Below, piece by piece: positions 1 to 8,257 of a DNA stretch of 64,000 nt. A program made the position numbers and the translations under genes. Origin of the DNA: Castellaniella sp047971665 (GTDB taxonomy: Bacteria; Pseudomonadota; Gammaproteobacteria; Burkholderiales; Burkholderiaceae_B); contig NZ_JBKEAA010000008.1 of the NCBI RefSeq assembly GCF_047971665.1, positions 35,476 through 99,475 of the forward strand. Direction: 5' to 3'. Each line of letters opens with the position of its first letter. Position 1 is the stretch's first letter. The notes below the pieces were generated by a model. That model did no database searches, was not told the origin of the DNA, and was given only the letters and a program-made list of their open reading frames with translations.

Positions 1-73
1 GCTCGGTGTCGATCAACTGTTGGTCCAGCAGCAGGGGATCGAGCCATTGGAACTGAGAACGGGCAGCGGACAT
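1..73 (-). CDS. gcdH: Glutaryl-CoA dehydrogenase, N-terminus only (cut by window edge)
   Basis: An ATG at 73 on the minus strand opens a frame that runs off the left edge after 24 codons. It begins MSAARSQFQWLDPLLLDQQL, which matches the usual start of bacterial glutaryl-CoA dehydrogenases (an aromatic residue, then W-x-DPLLLDQQL). The enzyme is an FAD acyl-CoA dehydrogenase that converts glutaryl-CoA to crotonyl-CoA and CO2 at the end of lysine, pipecolate and glutarate breakdown. The divergent LysR gene at 204 is of the kind commonly found beside gcdH, which supports the call. Only the N-terminus is visible, so no catalytic residue can be checked. Confidence 0.75.
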   Translation of the reverse strand, partial: MSAARSQFQWLDPLLLDQQLIDTE

Positions 74-120
74 CGTGAGGTCTCCGGAAAGTCGAATATG
101 GGATCAACGTGATCATTAGT

Positions 121-157
121 GATATCCACGCATCCTAACGAGATATCCTCCAGGATA
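121..157. promoter_or_regulatory. Candidate LysR operator between gcdH and gcdR
   Basis: The 130-bp divergent gap contains a perfect dyad TATCCT-CC-AGGATA at 144-157. The heptamer GATATCC occurs at 121-127 and again at 142-148, 21 bp (two helical turns) apart. A dyad plus a phased partial repeat is the usual arrangement of recognition and activation sites for LysR-type regulators. Binding by the adjacent regulator is inferred. Confidence 0.45.
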
Positions 158-203
158 CAAACGATATAAACTGCGCTATCTGTGTTTTTTCATCACTCCG
201 TAA

Positions 204-1226
204 ATGCGCAAACGTCTTCCCAGCACCCAGGCCCTGCAAGCCTTCGAGGCCGCCGCGCGGCATGAGAGCTTCACGCGTGCCGCCCAGGAACTGTCACTGA
301 CCCAGGGCGCGATCTGTCGTCAGGTCGCCGGGCTCGAGGCACTGGTCGGCGTGCCGCTGTTCCAGCGTGCACGCCGGGGGGTGCGCCTGACCGACGCGGG
401 CGAGCGCTACAGCCGGCTGGTCCGCCGGCAACTGGACGCCCTCGAACGGGATACGCAGGCCGTCATGGCCCACCAGGGCGGCGGCGTACTGGAACTCGCC
501 GTGGTGCCGACCTTTGCCACCCGCTGGCTGCTGCCCCGTCTGGCGTCGCTGCGCGCCGACCGGCCGGGCCTGCAGATCAACATGGCCACCCGGACCCACC
601 CTTTCCTGTTCGAGGATACGGAATTCGATGCGGCCATCTATTCGGGTGACCCGCGCTGGCCGGGCACACAGGCCCATTTCCTGTTGAAGGAAAATCCTGT
701 CCCGGTCTGCAGTCCCCGCCTGGCCACCGGTCCGCTGGACGCCGCCCGCATCGCTGCCCTGCCCCTGCTGCAGCAAAGCACCCGGCCGACCGCCTGGCGC
801 GAGTGGTTCGCTTCCACAAGCGTTGCCGCGCCCGCCGCCCTGGCCGGCACGCGACTGGAGCTGTTTTCCATGCTGTCCCAGGCAGCCAGCGACGGACTGG
901 GCGTGGCGCTGATCCCGCCCTTCCTGATCCAGCGTGAACTCGCCCAGGGCGTTCTGGGCGTACTGAATCCGCACAGCGGTCCCGGCCAGCGGGCCTTTCA
1001 CCTGATCATCCCCGAACGCAAGGCCTCGCTGCCCGCCCTGAGGCATTTTCGCGATTGGCTCGTCGGACAGGCGCGGAACGATGAATCCGGCCGTCACGGC
1101 CCCTCAGCGGACAACCGTCCGATTGTCGGCCCCATCGCCCCGCGGTCCGCGCCTACAGCGTCCTGGCCGCCTCATCCAGAGACTGCGCAAAACGATCCAC
1201 CAGCGTCCCGACCTGAGCCTCGGTGA
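204..1226 (+). CDS. gcdR: LysR-family regulator, GcdR/GcvA-like
   Basis: A 340-residue LysR-type transcription factor. Residues about 5-64 form the winged helix-turn-helix (motif FEAAARHESFTRAAQELSLT). Residues about 90-290 form the periplasmic-binding-protein-like effector domain. It is divergent from the glutaryl-CoA dehydrogenase gene, so the likely role is control of glutaryl-CoA catabolism, probably responding to glutarate or a related CoA ester (inference). LysR proteins usually end near residue 300. Here the frame continues about 45 residues with a Pro/Ala/Ser-rich tail whose last 74 bp are antisense to the 3' end of the convergent aminotransferase gene. That tail looks like read-through rather than a domain, and a lost stop or small frameshift near 1080 is possible. 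Confidence 0.8.
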   Translation: MRKRLPSTQALQAFEAAARHESFTRAAQELSLTQGAICRQVAGLEALVGVPLFQRARRGVRLTDAGERYSRLVRRQLDALERDTQAVMAHQGGGVLELAVVPTFATRWLLPRLASLRADRPGLQINMATRTHPFLFEDTEFDAAIYSGDPRWPGTQAHFLLKENPVPVCSPRLATGPLDAARIAALPLLQQSTRPTAWREWFASTSVAAPAALAGTRLELFSMLSQAASDGLGVALIPPFLIQRELAQGVLGVLNPHSGPGQRAFHLIIPERKASLPALRHFRDWLVGQARNDESGRHGPSADNRPIVGPIAPRSAPTASWPPHPETAQNDPPASRPEPR

Positions 1227-2514
1227 TGATCAACGGCGGACAGAACGCCACACTATCCTGGATGCCGCGCAGGATCAGACCATTGTCCTGGGCTTGACGC
1301 ACGACCCGGGTGCCGGCCTTGCCCACGGGATCGAAGGATGCGCGCGAAGCCTTGTCGGCCACCAGTTCGACGGCGGCGATCAGCCCGACGCCGCGGACCT
1401 CGCCCACCAGCGGATGGCCTGCCAGATCCCGCAGCCGACGTTGCAGCACGGCCCCCGCCGCAGCCGCATTGTCCACCAGGCCACGTTCTTCGATGATGCG
1501 AATATTCTCCAGCGCCACAGCGGCCGCCACCGGATGACCACTGGCGGTATAGCCATGACCGAATGCGCCCAGCTCGCCGCTGTGACGCGCGATCACGTCG
1601 GCCACGCGCTCGTTCATCAGCACTGCGGCCAGCGGCTGATACGACGAGGTCAGTTGCTTGGACAACGTCATGAAATCCGGCTCGATACCAAACAGCGTCG
1701 AGGCGAACATCTGTCCCGTGCGCCCGAATCCGGTGATGACCTCGTCAGCGATCAGCAGCACATCGTACTTGCGGCAGACCGCCTGCATTTTCGGCCAGTA
1801 GGTTTCGGGCGGCACGATCACGCCGCCCGCCCCCATGACGGGTTCACCGATGAAAGCCGCCACCGTCTCAGGGCCTTCGGCCAGAATCAGCGCCTCCAGC
1901 TCGGCGGCCAGCCGGTCGGAGAACGCGGCTTCGGTCTCGTCAGGCAGGCTTTCGTGATACCAATGCGGACAGCGCGCATGCAGCATCCGGGGCAAAGGCA
2001 GGTCGAAACTGCGGTGATTGCCCGGCAAACCGGTCAGGCTGGCCGAAGCCACTGTCACGCCATGGTAACCACGCTGACGCGCAATGATCTTCTTTTTATC
2101 CGGACGGCCCAGCGCATTGTTGTAATACCAGACCATCTTGACGATGGTGTCGTTGGCCTCGGATCCGGAATTGGTGAAGAACGCCTGGGCCATGCGGCCC
2201 CCGGTCAGGCCGATCAGCTTTTCCGCCAGCTCGATTGAAGGAATGTTCGATTTGTGACTGAAGGTGTGATAGAAGGGCAGACACGTCATCTGCCGGCGCG
2301 CGGCCTCGGCCAGCAGGGGCTCGCTGAATCCCACGGCGGCGCTCCACAGTCCCGCCATGCCTTCGATGTATTCCTTGCCTTCGGTATCGTAGACGTGGAT
2401 TCCGTGACCTCGGGCCATGATGCAGGGGCCTTCCTCGCGGTGCCGCTGGGCATTGGTATAGGCATGCAATTGGTAGGCCACATCGTTTTGCGCCAGGGTG
2501 TCGTTCGTCGTCAT
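1153..2514 (-). CDS. Class III PLP-dependent aminotransferase (omega-amino acid:pyruvate type)
   Basis: A 453-residue fold-type I, class III transaminase. The glycine/serine phosphate-binding stretch FTNSGSEAND lies near residues 113-122. Asp257 (in LIADEVITGFGRTG) should contact the pyridine nitrogen, and Lys286 (in FMTLSKQLTSS) should form the PLP Schiff base. The N-terminal LPFYHTFSHKSN segment (residues 79-90) is typical of enzymes that move terminal amino groups of beta-alanine, GABA, putrescine or similar substrates to pyruvate. The gene follows the MocR regulator on the same strand after 18 bp, so the two are probably one transcript. The exact amine substrate cannot be read from sequence. 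Confidence 0.85.
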   Translation of the reverse strand: MTTNDTLAQNDVAYQLHAYTNAQRHREEGPCIMARGHGIHVYDTEGKEYIEGMAGLWSAAVGFSEPLLAEAARRQMTCLPFYHTFSHKSNIPSIELAEKLIGLTGGRMAQAFFTNSGSEANDTIVKMVWYYNNALGRPDKKKIIARQRGYHGVTVASASLTGLPGNHRSFDLPLPRMLHARCPHWYHESLPDETEAAFSDRLAAELEALILAEGPETVAAFIGEPVMGAGGVIVPPETYWPKMQAVCRKYDVLLIADEVITGFGRTGQMFASTLFGIEPDFMTLSKQLTSSYQPLAAVLMNERVADVIARHSGELGAFGHGYTASGHPVAAAVALENIRIIEERGLVDNAAAAGAVLQRRLRDLAGHPLVGEVRGVGLIAAVELVADKASRASFDPVGKAGTRVVRQAQDNGLILRGIQDSVAFCPPLIITEAQVGTLVDRFAQSLDEAARTL

Positions 2515-2532
2515 GTCAGGGTTCCTTCGGGT

Positions 2533-4056
2533 TCATCCGTAAAAATCGATTGATCGTGCGATGCCTCGGACATAACGGCTGATCACACGGGCCAGCGTAT
2601 CGAAAGCAGGCTGAATTTCATCGGGCGTGGCCCCCGCATATCCCAGCAGCAGGCCGGGCCGGACACGCGAGCGGTCCATGTAATACGTGCTCAGCGGGCG
2701 GGTCACCACGCCCTGTTGCAAGGCGTCCCGTTCCACCATCACATCATCGACACTGTCAGGCAGCGCCAGGACCAGGTGCAGGCCCGCGTCATCGCCGATG
2801 ATCTCGAGCCCGTCGCCAAAATACCGGAGCACGGCCTCGATCAGACAGGCGCGCCGCTCCGCATAACGACGCCGCACCCGGCGAATGTGCGAGGCGAGAT
2901 GATCCTCGCGGATGAACTCCGCCAGGACAGCGTGCGTCATCATGTTGCCTTCGCGATAGAGTTCGGCCACCGCATTGGCAAAGGCGCCGGCCAGCGTATC
3001 GGGCACCACGAGGAATCCGACCCTCAGGCCAGGACACAGCGTCTTGCTGAAACTGCCGACATACAGCACCCGTCCGGCTTCATCCATGCCCTGCAGGGAC
3101 GGCAGGGGACGGCTGCCATAGCGGAACTCGCTGTCATAATCATCCTCGAGGATCCAGCAGGCGTGCTGGCGCGCATAATCGAGCAGCATGCGTCGGCGGG
3201 CCAGGCTCATCACCATGCCCAGCGGGTACTGGTGCGAAGGCGCCACCACGATCAGGCGCGGCGGACGGGAATGCTCGGCCTCTCCGAGCCACAACCCCTC
3301 GCCATCCACAGGAATCGGCACGACATTCATCCCCGCCGATGCCAGCAGGTTGCGAATCCCCCAGTAGGAAGGCTCCTCGATCCAGACCGTATCGCCCGGG
3401 TCGCACAGCAGGCGGATGGTGACGTCGATGGCCTGATGGATCCCGGTGGTCATGATGACCTGCGCGGCTGTGCTGTGCACCGACCGCACACTCCCGAGAT
3501 AATCGGACAGGGCCTGGCGCAGGGGACCATAGCCGCCCGCCGGCGCATAACGCATCAGTTCCCAGGGTGCCTCGCGCCACTGTCGGTTCTGAATCCGCGC
3601 CCAGGCCTTCAGCGGAAATTCACGCACATCCGGAATGCCGGGCATGAAAGCGCCCGACTGGCGGTTGGAAAAGCCCAGATGAGACAACAACTCACTGCCG
3701 CGACTGGACAGGTGCCGATCTTGCCCCGTTTCCGACGACGCGAGACTGTCGGCCGCCTCGTCGTCGGCTGGAATCTCGATCAGATCCTGGCTGATGTCCT
3801 GCACATAAGTGCCCCGCCCCACGCCCGCATGCACATAGCCCTCTTCGGTCAACTGGTCATAGACCTGAAGCACCGTATTGCGCGCGATCCCCAGGTCGGC
3901 GGCCAGATCCCGGGTCGACGGCAGGCGCGCGCCTGCGGCCATGCGTCCCTTGAGAATGGCCCTACTGATCAAGACATACAGTCTTTGATAAGCAGGACTA
4001 TCTCCGGAAGGATCGAAGTGTTGCTGTAGCCACTCTGAAAGAACGAACGATTCCAA
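2533..4056 (-). CDS. MocR/PdxR-type GntR regulator with aminotransferase-like domain
   Basis: A 507-residue chimeric regulator. Residues about 20-86 are a GntR winged HTH (LPSTRDLAADLGIARNTVLQ, then GRGTYV). After a linker, residues about 135-500 resemble a class I aminotransferase, with the PLP-aldimine lysine apparently kept at Lys338 in SFSKTLCPGLRVGF and an EDDYDSEFRY segment near 304-313. Such proteins sense PLP or PLP-amino acid adducts and usually control neighbouring PLP enzymes or amine metabolism. It leads the aminotransferase gene downstream and faces the hydantoinase operon across a 247-bp gap, so either or both could be targets (inference). Confidence 0.85.
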   Translation of the reverse strand: MESFVLSEWLQQHFDPSGDSPAYQRLYVLISRAILKGRMAAGARLPSTRDLAADLGIARNTVLQVYDQLTEEGYVHAGVGRGTYVQDISQDLIEIPADDEAADSLASSETGQDRHLSSRGSELLSHLGFSNRQSGAFMPGIPDVREFPLKAWARIQNRQWREAPWELMRYAPAGGYGPLRQALSDYLGSVRSVHSTAAQVIMTTGIHQAIDVTIRLLCDPGDTVWIEEPSYWGIRNLLASAGMNVVPIPVDGEGLWLGEAEHSRPPRLIVVAPSHQYPLGMVMSLARRRMLLDYARQHACWILEDDYDSEFRYGSRPLPSLQGMDEAGRVLYVGSFSKTLCPGLRVGFLVVPDTLAGAFANAVAELYREGNMMTHAVLAEFIREDHLASHIRRVRRRYAERRACLIEAVLRYFGDGLEIIGDDAGLHLVLALPDSVDDVMVERDALQQGVVTRPLSTYYMDRSRVRPGLLLGYAGATPDEIQPAFDTLARVISRYVRGIARSIDFYG

Positions 4057-4104
4057 ATTGGCACCATTAATAAATTGAAAAACAGATTAAATAAAGAGCC
4101 ATAT

Positions 4105-4129
4105 GATCAGTATAGAAGAAACCGATCAG
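4105..4129. promoter_or_regulatory. Direct repeat in the MocR/hydantoinase divergent gap
   Basis: The 247-bp gap 4057-4303 holds an AT-rich stretch near 4065-4120. It carries two copies of GATCAG (4105-4110 and 4124-4129) 19 bp apart in the same orientation. MocR-type regulators often bind short direct repeats, so this is a possible site, but 6-bp repeats also occur by chance. I saw no clear -35/-10 pair. Confidence 0.2.
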
Positions 4130-4303
4130 CGTGGAAATAGCCGCACCGGCCTTCGCACGGTTGTTCCTCCAGCGGCAATTCGTCCTTCTCCATACGCCAA
4201 TTCTCATCAGGATCGAGTCTTTAACCTAGCGGTACATCGAGCCGCGCATCCGGCAAGCCCGCACTGCGCGGCCGGCAGACCAAGGACTCTCGTGGAGACA
4301 GAC

Positions 4304-6076
4304 ATGAACAAGCAGCTCGACCCCATCACGCTGGCCGTCGTACGGGGCACGCTCGAGACGACACAACGCGAAATGACGATGACGCTGGAGAAAACAGCCA
4401 GATCCAGTGTGTTCAACGTCGCCCACGACTACAGCAACGCCCTCTTCAATCATCGGCCGGAAATGATCCTGCAGGGCCAGGACATCCCCATCCACCTGGG
4501 CGGCCTGATCCCCGCGATGAAAGCGGTCGCCGACTATTTCGGCGATGACATCCACGAAGGCGACATCATCTATCACAACGATCCAGCCTGTATGGGCAGC
4601 CATATCCTCGACTGTTGCATGTACAAGCCCGTCTTTTACGAGGGCAAGCTGGTTTTCTGGACGGTCTGCAAAGGACATGTCACGGACATCGGCGGCCCTG
4701 TGCCTGCCGGCTACAACCCCGACGCACGGGAAATCTACGCCGAGGGCCTGCGCATCCCTCCCGTCAAGCTCTGGGACAAAGGCAAGCCCAGAGAAGACGT
4801 CATCAACTTCATGCTCACCAATATGCGCTCACGCCGCGATCAGGAGGGCGACCTGAAAGCACAGCTGGGCGCGGTGAATGTCGGCGCGCGCAACCTGACC
4901 ACACTGCTGAAGAAATACGGTGTCGACACAGTCCAGGCCTGTGTCGACGAGTTGCTCGACATGGCAGACCGCCACATGCGCGAGATCATCCGCTCAGTGC
5001 CGGACGGCACCTACAAGGCCGAAGCCGTCCTCGAGGATGCGGGCCACGGCTATGGCGACCTGACCATCGGCGCGCAGATCGACATCCGGGGAGGCCGCTG
5101 CGACATCCGCATCTCCAGCCCGCCCCAGATCCCCTATTTCATCAACTCCTACGCAGGCAACTCGATCTCGGGCGTCTACCTGGGATTGATGATGTTCGCC
5201 CAGCTGGATCCCCCCTACAACGAAGGCCTGTACCGCTGCATTCACGTAGATCTGGGCCCTGAAGGCACACTGTGCAATGCCTCGGAACCGGCGCCACACG
5301 TGAACTGCACGACCACGCCCATGGAAACCCTGGCCGACGCCGTGCGCCTCGCACTTGAGCAGGCCGACTCATCGCGTGCTGTGGGCTCGTGGGGACACTC
5401 GAGCGGTCTGAACATCGCCGGCATCGACACGCGCAACCAGGAGGAATACGTGACCATGGTGCTCGCGTCCCTCATCTCGGGCGCGGGCGCCACCGCCTAT
5501 ATGGACGGCTGGAATGCCTGCGGTCCGCAGTGCTGCTTTGGCGCCCTGTATTCCGGCGATATCGAGATGCTGGAACACGCCTACCCGATCCAGATCCACC
5601 GCTACAGCCTCATTCCGGACAGTGGCGGCGCCGGAAAATTCCGCGGCGGCTGCGGCACGGTCTGGGAAGTCGAGCCCCTGGACCACGCCATGACCGCCGT
5701 CAGCTTTGGCGAAGGCCGCTTCGAGCCCGCCCTGGGCGCGAGCGGCGCCGCCAGTGCCCGCCCCGATCTCAAAGTGGGCCGCATCGAGATCCGCGACGGC
5801 GCCAAACTCACGCAAACGGTCAAGAAGAATGCCATCTTCACCCTCAAGGAAGGCCAGCGGATCGCCAGCTACAACCCGGGCGGCGGCGGCTGGGGGGCTG
5901 CGTTCGAACGCGACCCCGAGGCTGTCCGCAACGATGTGCGCAACGGCCTCGTCTCCATCGAGGCCGCCCGGGAAGAATACGGCGTGATCATCGATCCGGT
6001 CACCCTGGTCCTGGATGACGTGCAAACCCGGGCCCTGCGGGCCGGCGTCCCGCCACACGAGGCGCTGACCGCCTGA
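4304..6076 (+). CDS. hyuB: Hydantoinase B/oxoprolinase-family subunit
   Basis: A 590-residue protein of the HyuB family. This family supplies the second subunit of ATP-dependent amide- or ring-opening enzymes such as N-methylhydantoinase and 5-oxoprolinase, and relatives in acetone and acetophenone carboxylases. Family-like segments include NVAHDYSNALF near residues 40-50, PACMGSHILDCCMYKP near 95-110 and GGAGKFRGGCG near 445. The frame is open from 4103, but family length and GTGGAG upstream favour the ATG at 4304. hyuA follows after 34 bp and an NCS1 permease after that, so the unit probably imports and opens a cyclic amide or ureide. The substrate is unknown. Confidence 0.85.
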   Translation: MNKQLDPITLAVVRGTLETTQREMTMTLEKTARSSVFNVAHDYSNALFNHRPEMILQGQDIPIHLGGLIPAMKAVADYFGDDIHEGDIIYHNDPACMGSHILDCCMYKPVFYEGKLVFWTVCKGHVTDIGGPVPAGYNPDAREIYAEGLRIPPVKLWDKGKPREDVINFMLTNMRSRRDQEGDLKAQLGAVNVGARNLTTLLKKYGVDTVQACVDELLDMADRHMREIIRSVPDGTYKAEAVLEDAGHGYGDLTIGAQIDIRGGRCDIRISSPPQIPYFINSYAGNSISGVYLGLMMFAQLDPPYNEGLYRCIHVDLGPEGTLCNASEPAPHVNCTTTPMETLADAVRLALEQADSSRAVGSWGHSSGLNIAGIDTRNQEEYVTMVLASLISGAGATAYMDGWNACGPQCCFGALYSGDIEMLEHAYPIQIHRYSLIPDSGGAGKFRGGCGTVWEVEPLDHAMTAVSFGEGRFEPALGASGAASARPDLKVGRIEIRDGAKLTQTVKKNAIFTLKEGQRIASYNPGGGGWGAAFERDPEAVRNDVRNGLVSIEAAREEYGVIIDPVTLVLDDVQTRALRAGVPPHEALTA

Positions 6077-6110
6077 ACCACCCCATTCAAGCACAACAGA
6101 GGAAGACACC

Positions 6111-8195
6111 ATGACAACCTACCGACTGGGCGTGGATGCCGGCGGCACCTTCACGGATTTCATCCTGGCGGATCAGACGGGCACGGTGCGCCTGTTCAAG
6201 GCGCTGTCCACATCCGATGATGGCACACACGCCATCTCGGACGGTCTGAACCAGATCTCCGAGGTCCTCAAAGAACCCATCTCCGCCATCCTGGCCAACA
6301 CAGAACTCTGCGTTCACGGCACGACGGTCGCCCTGAACGCGCTTATCCAGCACAAAGGCGTGAAAACCGGCCTCATCTGCACCGCCGGTCACGAGGACTC
6401 CATCGAAATCCGCCTGGGCCACAAAGAGGAAGGCCACCGCTACGACGGCCAGTACCCTCCCGCAAGGATGCTGGTCGAACGCTACCTGCGCCGCCCTATC
6501 CGCGAACGCACGCTGAGCGACGGCTCGGTTCGCATCCCCCTGAACGAAGAGGACGTCCGCGAGGCCTGCGAGTTTTTCCGCAGCGAAGGCGTCGAAGCCG
6601 TCGCCATCTCATTTCTGTGGTCGGTACTGAACGACCGCCATGAGCGGCGCGCTGCCGAAATCGTGCGCGAAATGCTGCCCGATGTCTATGTTTCAGTCGG
6701 CACCGAGGTCTACCCGCAGATGCGCGAGTACACCCGCACCTCCACGGCCATCACCAATGCCTATCTCGGCCCGGTCCTGCGCCGCTATGTCACTCGCATC
6801 GATGCGTATTTCCGTGATCAGGGCGCAGTCACCCCGGTGCGCTATTACCAGTCCAATGGCGGCATGGCCTCGCTCGGTGTCATGGCGTCACGCGCGGTCA
6901 ACGCCATCAACTCGGGCCCGGCCTCGGCACCGCAGGCCGCGATGCATATCGGCAAGCCCTTCGGCTACGAAAACCTGATCACCGTCGACATGGGAGGCAC
7001 CTCGTTCGACATGACGCTCACGCATGACGGCATCACGAACGTGAGCAAGGACATCGACTTCCTGCGCTATCGTATCGGCACCCCCATGGTGCAGGTTGAA
7101 ACGCTGGGCGCAGGCGGCGGCTCCATTGCCTGGATCGACAGCATGGGCGTCCTCAATGTCGGCCCGGGCAGCGCAGGCGCCGACCCCGGGCCGGCCGCCT
7201 ACGGACGGGGAGGCACCGATCCCACCGTCACCGACTCGAATGTCGTGCTGGGCTACCTGAATCCGGAACATCTTCTGGGCGGCCGCCTGAAAATCGACCG
7301 CCAGGCCGCGCATGACGCGATCAACCACGCCATTGCGCAGCCTCTTGGCATCTCGCCGGAAAAGGCCGCCTACGGTATCCACAGCATCGTCAACCACAAC
7401 ATGGTGAGCGGCATTCGCCGCGTGACCATCGAACGGGGCTATGATCCGCGCGACTTCGTCCTGGTCGGCGCGGGCGGCGCCACCAGCCTGCACATCGCGG
7501 CACTGGCCCGCGAGATCGGCATCCGCACCGTGCTGATCCCGAAGCTGGCTTCGGGACTGTGCGCCTTTGGACAGATCCTGTCCGACATCAAATACAACCT
7601 CATGGCCGCCTGTCCGCTTCGCCTGAACGGACATGCCGATCTCGAGCGCATTGAACAACGTTTCAACGAGCTGCAGACCCAGGCGCTGGCGCTGCTGGAA
7701 AAAGAAGAAACCATCGACACCAGTCGGGTGTCCTTCAGCCGCAACATCGACATGCGCTATGTCGGCCAGATCCATGAATGTTCCGTCAGCATCGGCGACC
7801 TGCCCGTCAATGCCGACACGATCGATGAAATCCGCCGTGCATTCGATGCCATGCACGAACAGCTTTTCACCTACTCGGAACCCGAAAGCGAGGTGGAGAT
7901 CGTCAATATCGAGAGCATCGTGCTCCTGCGCAATGGCCATGAGTTACAGCAAAGAATCCCGCCTGGCGGTCATGCCGCCGATGCGCTGCTCACACGCCGT
8001 CCGATGATCTTCAGCGTCGATGCCGCCCTCATCGATACCCCGGTGTACGACGGCAGCAGGCTGGGAGAAGGCGACGAACTCGAAGGCCCTGCCGTCATCG
8101 AGGAGACCACCACCACCATCGTCGTCGATCCAGGCTGGCATATCCGCCTGGATGCAAGCGGCACCTACGTCATGCGTGATCGACAAGCCCCGTAA
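6111..8195 (+). CDS. hyuA: Hydantoinase A/oxoprolinase-family ATPase subunit
   Basis: A 694-residue HyuA subunit with an acetate-kinase/actin-type ATPase fold. LGVDAGGTFTDFIL at residues 5-18 is the first phosphate-binding loop, and VDMGGTSFDMTL near 290-301 is the second. A GGGSIAWID segment and a late LVGAGGATSLHIAALA segment are also typical. The subunit phosphorylates the substrate carbonyl to allow ring opening with its HyuB partner. AGAGGAAG just upstream supports the ATG. The gene sits between hyuB and the permease with no strong terminator, which suggests a hyuB-hyuA-permease operon. Hydantoin, N-methylhydantoin and 5-oxoproline are all possible substrates. Confidence 0.85.
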   Translation: MTTYRLGVDAGGTFTDFILADQTGTVRLFKALSTSDDGTHAISDGLNQISEVLKEPISAILANTELCVHGTTVALNALIQHKGVKTGLICTAGHEDSIEIRLGHKEEGHRYDGQYPPARMLVERYLRRPIRERTLSDGSVRIPLNEEDVREACEFFRSEGVEAVAISFLWSVLNDRHERRAAEIVREMLPDVYVSVGTEVYPQMREYTRTSTAITNAYLGPVLRRYVTRIDAYFRDQGAVTPVRYYQSNGGMASLGVMASRAVNAINSGPASAPQAAMHIGKPFGYENLITVDMGGTSFDMTLTHDGITNVSKDIDFLRYRIGTPMVQVETLGAGGGSIAWIDSMGVLNVGPGSAGADPGPAAYGRGGTDPTVTDSNVVLGYLNPEHLLGGRLKIDRQAAHDAINHAIAQPLGISPEKAAYGIHSIVNHNMVSGIRRVTIERGYDPRDFVLVGAGGATSLHIAALAREIGIRTVLIPKLASGLCAFGQILSDIKYNLMAACPLRLNGHADLERIEQRFNELQTQALALLEKEETIDTSRVSFSRNIDMRYVGQIHECSVSIGDLPVNADTIDEIRRAFDAMHEQLFTYSEPESEVEIVNIESIVLLRNGHELQQRIPPGGHAADALLTRRPMIFSVDAALIDTPVYDGSRLGEGDELEGPAVIEETTTTIVVDPGWHIRLDASGTYVMRDRQAP

Positions 8196-8257
8196 TCCCC
8201 CCACCACCCCAAAGAAATTCCACACACCATAAAACCAGCGGAACAGGAGGAGACAAC

